The notes beneath the pieces were generated by a model. That model was not told where the DNA came from, did no database searches, and saw nothing but the letters and a program-made list of their open reading frames with translations. A stretch of 5,085 nucleotides of DNA from Lunatibacter sp038209145 (GTDB lineage Bacteria; Bacteroidota; Bacteroidia; Cytophagales; Cyclobacteriaceae): assembly GCA_038209145.1 (NCBI GenBank), contig JBBQXZ010000340.1, forward strand, positions 1 through 5,085. Reading direction: 5' to 3'. Positions 1 to 5,085 of this stretch are shown piece after piece (the stretch's first letter is position 1; each line of letters starts with the position of its first letter). Position numbers and translations under genes: made by a program.

Positions 1-507
1 CCTTTGGAACCCACTAAAGGGGCCTGGAACTTTCATCCCGCTGACTTGGGTGAGGCTGCTGCACAAATGTATGCGTTTGATGTGAACGGAGATGGCCTCC
101 AGGATGTTATTTCCACTTCTGCTCATCAACTGGGAATGTGGTGGCACGAACAAGTTCACGATGAACAGGGAACTATTACTTGGAGGACACATGTTATTGA
201 CGATCTGTTTACCCAAACCCACGGGTTGGAGTTGGTGGATATCAATCATGACGGAAAGTTGGATCTTGTCACAGGAAAACGTTATTTTGCCCACATGGGG
301 GCAGATCCCGGGGAGTTTGATACGCCCTATCTGTACTGGTATGAATTTCAGCCGGGCGAAGTCCCTCAGTGGATTGGTCATGAAGTGGACAATGACTCCG
401 GCGTAGGCGTCCATGTGATCACCCAAGATATTACCAACGATGGGCTGGTAGATATCATCGTTGCAAATAAAAAAGGTGTTTTTGTTTTTGAACAGGAACG
501 CCCCTAG
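1..507 (+). CDS. FG-GAP/VCBS repeat protein, C-terminal part (5' end outside window)
   Basis: This is the 3' end of a larger gene. The frame is open from base 1 and the only early start candidate is a TTG at base 4, so the true start lies upstream. The visible ~168 residues carry three calcium-loop motifs of the integrin-alpha/FG-GAP type. Counting from the codon at base 4 they are DVNGDGLQD (residues 26-34), DINHDGKLD (79-87) and DITNDGLVD (142-150), each followed by a short hydrophobic strand. Such repeats form blades of a calcium-stabilised beta-propeller in exported or surface proteins. The tail, with a GVGVHVITQDI stretch and VANKKGVFVF ending in FEQ, resembles FG-GAP proteins often found near sulfatases and glycan-degrading genes in Bacteroidota and Planctomycetes (from memory). 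No catalytic residues can be named, so the role may be binding or structural. The fold is fairly sure; the function is unknown. Confidence 0.85.
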   Translation, partial: PLEPTKGAWNFHPADLGEAAAQMYAFDVNGDGLQDVISTSAHQLGMWWHEQVHDEQGTITWRTHVIDDLFTQTHGLELVDINHDGKLDLVTGKRYFAHMGADPGEFDTPYLYWYEFQPGEVPQWIGHEVDNDSGVGVHVITQDITNDGLVDIIVANKKGVFVFEQERP

Positions 508-538
508 TTTAACTATATAATCAATTTAAAACCCCTTT

Positions 539-1480
539 ATGAAACATTCAAATCGCTTATTTTTTTACCTGACACTGGCTATCATGTCAGGAATTGTAAT
601 TTCATGTAATCAGAAAAAAACCGGAAAAACCTCGGATGGGCAGGAATATACCTACATCCAAGAAGGTACCGAAGCACCGAAGAACGGTGACTTTATCATC
701 TATAACCTGGCTGTCCAAAAATCAAATGACAGCACCTTTATTTCCACCAAAGATCAGGGAATGCCCGGATACCTTCAATATTACGATACCCTTTCCAAAG
801 TCGGATTTATGGATGAGATTTTCATCAACCTTAAAAAGGGAGACAGTATCGTTTTGGAGGCTCCAGCCACCAAAATTTTCGAGAACAACCTTCCTCCCTT
901 TTTGAAGGCAGATGAGAACGTCAAAATTCAAATTGGCGTGATCGATGTTTTGGATGAGGAAAAAACAATGGCCTACTTCAACAACCTGCAATTGAAGGCC
1001 CAGGAAGATGAAATGGCCATGGCTTCAGGCCAGCTCGAACTGGAAGCCACTGCAATCGATGCGTATGTGAAGGACAACAACTTGAAAGGTACAAAAACCG
1101 AATCCGGCCTATTTTATGTCATTGAAAAAGAAGGCAGCGGCCCTGCTATCGAGGAGGGTGATCAAGCTTCTGTCCATTATGCAGGTTATCTGCTCAATGG
1201 TCAAATCTTTGACACGAGCATCAAGGAAGTAGCCGAGGCCAACCGCATTTACGATCCGCAGCGGGACCAGTCTGGAGGATACGCCCCCTTTGACCTGCAA
1301 GTTGGAGTTGGTCAGGTAATTCCCGGATGGGACGAAGGATTGAGTTTGCTTAAAAAGGGAGATAAGGCCAAATTCATCATCCCGTCTCCCCTGGCCTATG
1401 GAAGCAGAGGAGCTGGAGGAGATATTCCCGCCAATTCGATCCTGATTTTTGACGTGGAGATTCTGGATGTTAATAAGTAA
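539..1480 (+). CDS. FKBP-type peptidyl-prolyl cis-trans isomerase, lipoprotein with two FKBP-like domains
   Basis: This 313-residue protein should catalyse cis-trans isomerisation of X-Pro bonds in proteins folding in the periplasm or at the outer membrane. The ATG start is followed by a lipoprotein signal peptide: basic MKHSNR, a hydrophobic core and a lipobox-like VISC with Cys23. Residues ~184-313 are a canonical FKBP domain. The FKBP12 pocket residues are matched by Y214, F224-D225, F251, V260-I261, W264, Y287, I296 and F304; the FKBP12 His87 position is replaced, as is common in bacteria. An insertion at ~227-250 is typical of Bacteroidota FKBPs such as the gliding-associated GldI type. 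Residues ~141-180 look helical and acidic, like a linker. Residues ~50-138 look like a degenerate first FKBP copy. The gene begins 31 bases after the FG-GAP gene on the same strand, with no Shine-Dalgarno, so co-transcription is possible. Class is certain; GldI orthology is not claimed. Confidence 0.96.
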   Translation: MKHSNRLFFYLTLAIMSGIVISCNQKKTGKTSDGQEYTYIQEGTEAPKNGDFIIYNLAVQKSNDSTFISTKDQGMPGYLQYYDTLSKVGFMDEIFINLKKGDSIVLEAPATKIFENNLPPFLKADENVKIQIGVIDVLDEEKTMAYFNNLQLKAQEDEMAMASGQLELEATAIDAYVKDNNLKGTKTESGLFYVIEKEGSGPAIEEGDQASVHYAGYLLNGQIFDTSIKEVAEANRIYDPQRDQSGGYAPFDLQVGVGQVIPGWDEGLSLLKKGDKAKFIIPSPLAYGSRGAGGDIPANSILIFDVEILDVNK

Positions 1481-1502
1481 GTGATTACGATATAGTTTAC
1501 TA

Positions 1503-1597
1503 TTTAAAGGAACCACAGTGGGCACAAAGTTTCACAAAGGACACGAAGTTTTTTTAATTTTGTGTCCTTTAGGTCTTATTTGTGTCCTTCGTGGTTT
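1503..1597. repeat. Imperfect inverted repeat between convergent genes (CACAAAG/GTGTCCTT family)
   Basis: The arms 1511-1550 and 1556-1596 are imperfect reverse complements, with about 28 of 40 positions matching by hand alignment. The longest paired runs are AACCAC, CACAAA and AAAGGACAC (1536-1544 against GTGTCCTTT 1562-1570). The tip between the arms is five T's (1551-1555). The arms are built from short words: CACAAAG at 1523 and 1533 (10-base step) and TTGTGTCCTT at 1560 and 1580 (20-base step). The structure lies just after the stop of the FKBP gene and before the stop of the minus-strand propeller gene. A long hairpin with T-rich flanks could terminate transcription from both sides, but that is inference. 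I recall similar CACAAAG/CACGAAG phrases scattered through many bacterial genomes, so an interspersed repeat is the likeliest identity. Confidence 0.7.
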
Positions 1598-1598
1598 T

Positions 1599-1670
1599 TT
1601 TAAAGGTACCACTGAGTTTCAGAAAGAACACACCAAGTCTTTTTTGTATTTATCTGTGAATCCGTGGCAG
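1599..1670. repeat. Second, more degenerate copy of the intergenic inverted repeat
   Basis: The left edge TTTAAAGGTACCACTGAG (1599-1616) matches the edge of the first copy (1503-1520) at 15 of 18 bases, giving a direct repeat 96 bases apart. Inside it, 1609-1623 pairs with 1653-1667 at about 11 of 15 positions, ending in GTGG opposite CCAC. The loop is T-rich. Just beyond, ACATAAG occurs at 1702-1708 and 1712-1718 with the same 10-base step, which may be a third eroded remnant. No open reading frame of note runs through 1481-1756, and nothing else is seen in that gap. Confidence 0.5.
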
Positions 1671-1756
1671 TCGAACCAATAATTTTTGAACCAAATGAGA
1701 TACATAAGATCACATAAGGGGGAAAAATAAATCTGGTTCTCTTTTAATACAGATAT

Positions 1757-3148
1757 TCAATTCAATACGTAAAGGTAAAGTGTACTGGGTCCCGGCAAGG
1801 GTTCAGGATGGGGTCTGTCCCTGTTTTGAGACAAGGTTTCCCATTTTAATAAATAAGTCTTTTCCTCTTTTGACACCCCTTTATCAGATGCAGTTCTGAC
1901 CAAAAGATCCGGAAAAGTTCCTTCAGGCTTTTGTTCGGTTGTAAAGGAAACCGGTTTCAACACTTCACCAATCGGATTAAATTGCCCATCCAATAAGATA
2001 GTCCCCTCTCCGTACTTGATGTGCGAATAACCCAATTCATAGTTCCCATCAGACCTTCGCTTAAAATCCCCCAACCGTACCTCAAATACAATACTTCCCC
2101 TGCCTGAAAATTCCCAGCGGTAATCCCAATCGGTTACCTGCTTGGTTCTCCATGTTCCATCCTGAATCCAGGTAACGTAAAACTGGAGGTTGCCGGCTTC
2201 ATCGTATTTGTGAAAGGCCATAATCGGGTTTTGTTCCTCATCCAAAACCAACTTAGCCGCTAAATTGATTATCCCCCCGCCAGCCGGAACAGGTGCTACA
2301 ATGACCGATTTTTGATCAAAGGTTACCGGCATGGGGACCATTTCTCCAAACGCATTATACCAGCTTCTCATGTCTGGACTTTTTATGTAGGAAAGGTCAT
2401 GGTTGGTTTCACAGTCCGGCGTGTCCCGCCATACCCAATACATGTGGTACCAGTCGTCATCCAGCAATTTCGGCTGGGAGGCATAGGCATTCATCAATCC
2501 CTGTCCATCCGTCGATGGCGTGTCTAAAAGTCTCTCCCAATTTTTAGATTCCGAATCGTAAACATTGTAAATCTCATTACCATTACCACTCCCCCCATCA
2601 CGATAATGAAAGATAAGGTCACCTTCCTTGGTTGTCATGAAATTTGGATAGGTACACCTGGATTCATTTGTTCCCACCATACCCGGTTCCTGCACCAAAG
2701 AAGTAATGTCATAAGGTTTGGTAGACTTAAAGTAGGTCAACGGATGCACATGCATGTTTCCGGATAAGTGGATATAGCCCTCTTTGTCTATCCCAAAAGT
2801 AACTGAATTGTGACTGTCCCAACCGAGAATGGTGCTGGTACCCTTTCCTTTTTCCCTCTCAAATACAGGCAATGTATGGAGTTGGAATGAATCATCGGTC
2901 AAATTCCGGTGACCTACCGTCATGTGCCTGTTTTTATTATAATATGCGATGTATTGTCGATCACCGTGGGTCATCAATGTAAAACCAACGGGATGGCCTG
3001 ACCAAACACTGTCTATTAAAATCTTTTGTTGGATTTTTTTCTGTTGATCCCTTTCATCAATAACGATTGGCCCTTCAGGCACCCTTTCACTACATGCTGT
3101 TAATCCTAAAATCATAAAAATCAAGAGATAGAATATTCGATTTACCAT
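1757..3148 (-). CDS. BNR_4-type beta-propeller lipoprotein, possible polysaccharide lyase (PL24/PL25-like)
   Basis: A complete 463-residue protein starts at ATG 3148. It has a lipoprotein signal peptide with lipobox LTAC (Cys19) followed by Ser-Glu, so it is probably anchored in the outer membrane. The body resembles the BNR_4 family, a predicted seven-bladed propeller. Conserved blocks are SGHPVGF (50-56), QYIAYYN (65-71), WDSHN (110-114), LSGNMH (128-133), TYPNF (166-170), FHYRDG (180-185), WVWRDTPDCETNHDLSY (238-254) and an Asp-box-like SPDMRSW (257-263). H113, H133, Y167 and R183 show intervals of 20 (His-His) and 16 (Tyr-Arg), the same as the catalytic His123/His143 and Tyr188/Arg204 I recall for the PL25 ulvan lyase PLSV_3936. 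A lyase acting on a uronic-acid polysaccharide is therefore plausible but unproven; many BNR_4 proteins remain uncharacterised. It lies downstream of a putative glycosidase on the same strand, which supports a carbohydrate role. No Shine-Dalgarno is seen before the start. Confidence 0.88.
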   Translation of the reverse strand: MVNRIFYLLIFMILGLTACSERVPEGPIVIDERDQQKKIQQKILIDSVWSGHPVGFTLMTHGDRQYIAYYNKNRHMTVGHRNLTDDSFQLHTLPVFEREKGKGTSTILGWDSHNSVTFGIDKEGYIHLSGNMHVHPLTYFKSTKPYDITSLVQEPGMVGTNESRCTYPNFMTTKEGDLIFHYRDGGSGNGNEIYNVYDSESKNWERLLDTPSTDGQGLMNAYASQPKLLDDDWYHMYWVWRDTPDCETNHDLSYIKSPDMRSWYNAFGEMVPMPVTFDQKSVIVAPVPAGGGIINLAAKLVLDEEQNPIMAFHKYDEAGNLQFYVTWIQDGTWRTKQVTDWDYRWEFSGRGSIVFEVRLGDFKRRSDGNYELGYSHIKYGEGTILLDGQFNPIGEVLKPVSFTTEQKPEGTFPDLLVRTASDKGVSKEEKTYLLKWETLSQNRDRPHPEPLPGPSTLYLYVLN

Positions 3149-3333
3149 ATTGTAATGAAATTTGGATGTTGGTATTAGTTTTAACCTGAGTTGGGCTATT
3201 CGTCAAACTAGTAAGTTAGGAAAATTAGTTAATTAAATTTTGTCAGTATTGTGTCGGAAAAGGCAAAATTCACATAATACTAAGTGATTTGATTCATTTA
3301 TCATGGGTTTGCGCCCTTGGATATTAATGTTCG
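3149..3333. other. AT-rich leader region upstream of the propeller gene
   Basis: No gene is supported here. The stretch is AT-rich and must hold the 5' leader of the minus-strand propeller gene, and its promoter if it has its own. I looked on the minus strand for the Bacteroidota pattern TTTG, a gap of about 19, then TAnnTTTG. Only a one-mismatch -7-like GAATTTTG (around 3264-3271) appeared, without a clear -33 partner, so no promoter is called. GCGCCCTT at 3311-3318 looks like a truncated half of the palindromic repeat family that follows. Confidence 0.5.
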
Positions 3334-3556
3334 GCCTTTCAGGGCTGGTTTTTTAAAATCCGATCTAGCCCTGAAAGGGTGCCATGCCAAAGCGATGGGT
3401 GCAGCCTATCGTATGGTCCCAAAAGACCAGCCAATGCAAACCCTGAAAGGGTGCCATACCTTTGTATTACGCCCTTACAGGGCTGGGATTAATATACCAT
3501 ATTTAAGCACATGGAGTTACCCTCCGCTATGATTTTCCGCCCTTACAGGGCTAGGG
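3334..3556. repeat. Cluster of five CCCTGAAAGGG-type palindromic repeats
   Basis: Five related units are visible. GCCTTTCAGGGCTGG (3334-3348) and two CGCCCTTACAGGGCT copies (3470-3484, 3538-3552) lie in one orientation; two CCCTGAAAGGGTGCCAT copies (3369-3385, 3441-3457, identical over 17 bases) lie in the other. Four of the units contain a small palindrome CCCT-nnn-AGGG, and the first is an imperfect version. Unit 1 (3335-3346) and unit 2 (3367-3378) are exact reverse complements over 12 bases, so they can form a hairpin with a 20-base loop; units 3 and 4 can pair imperfectly. Steps between same-orientation copies are 72 and 68 bases. This arrangement resembles REP/BIME-like or MITE-like elements of Bacteroidota intergenic DNA. 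The cluster sits between two minus-strand genes, where it could affect transcript ends or stability. No transposase lies within the window. Confidence 0.8.
3393..3429. repeat. Two adjacent small hairpins inside the palindrome cluster
   Basis: CGATGGG (3393-3399) pairs with CCTATCG (3405-3411) across a 5-base loop, with one G-T wobble. Two bases later TGGTC (3414-3418) pairs with GACCA (3425-3429) across a 6-base loop, CCAAAA. Both stems lie between the two identical 17-base repeats, so the whole block 3369-3457 looks like one structured mobile-repeat unit with direct-repeat ends. Structure was assigned by eye; no folding energy was computed. Confidence 0.65.
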
Positions 3557-3735
3557 TAAATAACAATCGAAATCAGGTTTTTACTTTATTCTATAAACAT
3601 GTTATAAATTTAGTAAACTGTCAAAGAGGGATATTAGCCCAAATTAATTGGTAGAGTAAAGGTCAATTATCAATTATTCGGTTAGAAAATTTTATGTTAC
3701 ATGTTCTCTTTTAAATTTAAAATAGCCCTTGAAGA
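3557..3735. other. AT-rich gap after the glycosidase gene
   Basis: No gene or RNA is supported. The stretch is very AT-rich. The perfect 14-base palindrome TTTTAAATTTAAAA at 3709-3722 lies 13 bases past the stop of the minus-strand glycosidase gene. It lacks G-C pairs and so is a weak terminator candidate at best. Confidence 0.4.
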
Positions 3736-5085
3736 TTAGTTTGTAAGAATATAATAGGCATGCCCTTTTGCGGGAATGGTTACTTCCAGATCAATCGTAT
3801 AATCCCTGGAAATGGCCAGGGTACGTGACTCTCCATCTCCATTCGTCAGGTTTAATTTATCTCCAAGTCCGGTATAGTATACAGGCACAGCTATAGTACG
3901 CGTTATATCCCTTTCGAGCGGATTATAAAGCATGAGGAAACCTTTCTCCTCACCCTTCGGATTGACATGGAGCAAACCGTCCCAATCCCTGCCGTCCGGA
4001 CGGCGCAGGTGGATGATGTCCGAATCCAATATCTCCCGGTGGGTTTTGTAAAAAGAAACCCACTGCTCCACCATTTTTTTTGTGGTATCCGAGTCATACA
4101 ACCTGGGTCCCCGGTAACAGGCCTGTACACCTGCCCCAAACAAGTTGGCCATACGCTGGGAATAATGGTCCAAATGGTCTTCTAGAGGTTCGATCGTTGC
4201 AGCGGCCCCTCCCCCTTGGTATTCTGTTAGTGGCACAAACATCCAACCCATGCTGGGGGTTTTGGTCCAGGTGCCGTCATAAATATTTTGCCGCTCAATG
4301 ATCTCCTGCTGTGCCCGGGGCAGCGACCAGTTCACTTCCCGATAGCCCATCGCAATCTTGGAGGAACCGTTCATGAAATACCAGTCTGGGACATTCAGGT
4401 AAATGCCTTCCGAACGGCACCAGGCATACAGGTCACTGATAATTCGGTGCTGATTCCACTGCGAATCTTCCAGTCCCCTGTGGCCGGGATGATCGTGGGA
4501 GGCACAGATGTCCCCGGGGTAATTTCCATCGTGTTCAATAATATCCAGCCCGGTAGCTGTATACATTTCTTTGATCCTACGGAAATATTCAATGCCCCAT
4601 TCAGAGGCCAGGCAGGGGGAATTACCATACTTGGCTATACCGCCCGTCTTGCCTGTTGCGGGGTTTATAATATCGTGTTCATCACTGATAGACCGGCTTG
4701 CCAATAGCGAATAGCCTCCCAAAGCAATGCCTTTTTCATGGGCATAATTGGCCAATTCTTCCATCTTTCGATAATAGGCCGTATCTCCCGTCTCCATGTT
4801 GAATCCACTTCCGAATGTCATGATGACCATTTCAAACCCTACCTCCGCAGATTGGTCGATGGCCAGTTTTACCGATTCCGGATCAGCATTGCGCACGTGC
4901 ATGAGGATGGGGTTTTCGGTTACCCAAGGAGATACGGTCCGGTACATTTTGCGGGTAGTCAGGCCTTTTCGCTCTTTGTCATAGGAATCGAAAAACAGCT
5001 CCCAGGTCCGGAAAGATTCAAATGTTCCGCCAGCAGGCACCTCTTGGGCGGGACCATAACTCGGATGAACCTCCAACAGCACCGG
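3736..5085 (-). CDS. Putative TIM-barrel glycoside hydrolase with C-terminal beta-sandwich (5' end outside window)
   Basis: The frame is open to the window edge, so the N-terminus is missing; the GTG at 5082 is only the first start-like codon. Stop is TAA. Numbering from that GTG, residues ~55-350 read like the strands and helices of a glycosidase barrel: EVGFEMVIMTFGSGF (80-94), KGIALGGYSLLASR (117-130), GLDIIEHDGNYPGD (178-191), GIYLNVPDWYF (226-236), YREVNWSLPR (247-256), MGWMFVPL (278-285), YRGPRLYD (323-330) and IHLRRPDGRDWDG (357-369). D185 after a hydrophobic strand sits where GH27/GH36 alpha-galactosidases place their nucleophile; D233 and E249 are other conserved-looking acids. Residues ~370-448 are strand-rich and end in an IPAKGHAYYIL sheet, like the C-terminal domain of such enzymes. 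I cannot assign a CAZy family or substrate; clan GH-D likeness is inference. It precedes the propeller gene on the same strand by 587 bases. Confidence 0.7.
   Translation of the reverse strand, partial: PVLLEVHPSYGPAQEVPAGGTFESFRTWELFFDSYDKERKGLTTRKMYRTVSPWVTENPILMHVRNADPESVKLAIDQSAEVGFEMVIMTFGSGFNMETGDTAYYRKMEELANYAHEKGIALGGYSLLASRSISDEHDIINPATGKTGGIAKYGNSPCLASEWGIEYFRRIKEMYTATGLDIIEHDGNYPGDICASHDHPGHRGLEDSQWNQHRIISDLYAWCRSEGIYLNVPDWYFMNGSSKIAMGYREVNWSLPRAQQEIIERQNIYDGTWTKTPSMGWMFVPLTEYQGGGAAATIEPLEDHLDHYSQRMANLFGAGVQACYRGPRLYDSDTTKKMVEQWVSFYKTHREILDSDIIHLRRPDGRDWDGLLHVNPKGEEKGFLMLYNPLERDITRTIAVPVYYTGLGDKLNLTNGDGESRTLAISRDYTIDLEVTIPAKGHAYYILTN

Noticed and set aside
508..538. TATATAAT-like promoter before the FKBP gene
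   Set aside because: The 31-base gap is simply AT-rich. No TAnnTTTG element with a properly spaced TTTG was found, so a promoter cannot be supported.
1109..1525. 138-codon open frame on the minus strand
   Set aside because: It is the antisense shadow of the FKBP catalytic domain and shows no domain of its own.
3369..3457. Possible mini-CRISPR: two identical 17-base palindromic repeats 72 bases apart
   Set aside because: Only two copies, repeat too short, the interval contains its own hairpins, further units occur in inverted orientation, and no cas gene is present.
3317..3532. 71-codon open frame on the + strand across the palindrome cluster
   Set aside because: It consists of repeat units and hairpins, has no recognisable domain, and its codons follow the repeat sequence. 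Such frames are common spurious calls in this kind of repeat.
3709..3722. Terminator for the glycosidase gene at the TTTTAAATTTAAAA palindrome
   Set aside because: The palindrome is all A and T with no loop and no following T-run specific to it, so it would not form a stable terminator hairpin.
4288..4707. 139-codon open frame on the + strand
   Set aside because: It lies entirely antisense to the glycosidase gene, whose motif-rich protein explains the region better.

Overview
The window looks like chromosomal DNA from a Bacteroidota (Bacteroidetes) bacterium, probably a free-living polysaccharide degrader. The basis is family-level: a FKBP-type isomerase built as a lipoprotein in the style of this phylum, a BNR_4-type beta-propeller lipoprotein, an FG-GAP/VCBS propeller protein, AT-rich leaders without a Shine-Dalgarno sequence, and short interspersed palindromic repeats in the intergenic gaps. 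Genus cannot be assigned from the sequence alone.

Layout. Bases 1-507 (+) are the 3' end of an FG-GAP/VCBS repeat protein with three calcium-loop motifs. After 31 bases comes a complete FKBP-type peptidyl-prolyl isomerase lipoprotein (539-1480, +) that appears to contain a second, degenerate FKBP-like domain. The gap 1481-1756 lies between convergent genes and holds degenerate inverted repeats made of CACAAAG/CACGAAG-like words. Then, on the minus strand, come a complete BNR_4-type seven-bladed-propeller lipoprotein (1757-3148), a 587-base gap with an array of CCCTGAAAGGG-type palindromes and hairpins (3334-3556), and the C-terminal part of a putative TIM-barrel glycoside hydrolase with a beta-sandwich tail (3736-5085, running off the window).

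How they fit together. The two minus-strand genes form a tandem pair and are both plausibly involved in carbohydrate breakdown. The propeller keeps a His/His/Tyr/Arg set spaced as I recall for PL25 ulvan lyases, and the barrel protein looks like a retaining glycosidase of uncertain family. This suggests the edge of a polysaccharide-utilisation region, but no SusC/SusD pair, sulfatase or regulator is visible, so the substrate is unknown. The FKBP lipoprotein is probably a general envelope folding factor unrelated to the sugar genes. I found no tRNA, rRNA, CRISPR array, transposase gene or phage gene, and no convincing undescribed multi-gene system. The least explained sequence is in the two intergenic repeat clusters, the barrel protein and the degenerate FKBP domain.
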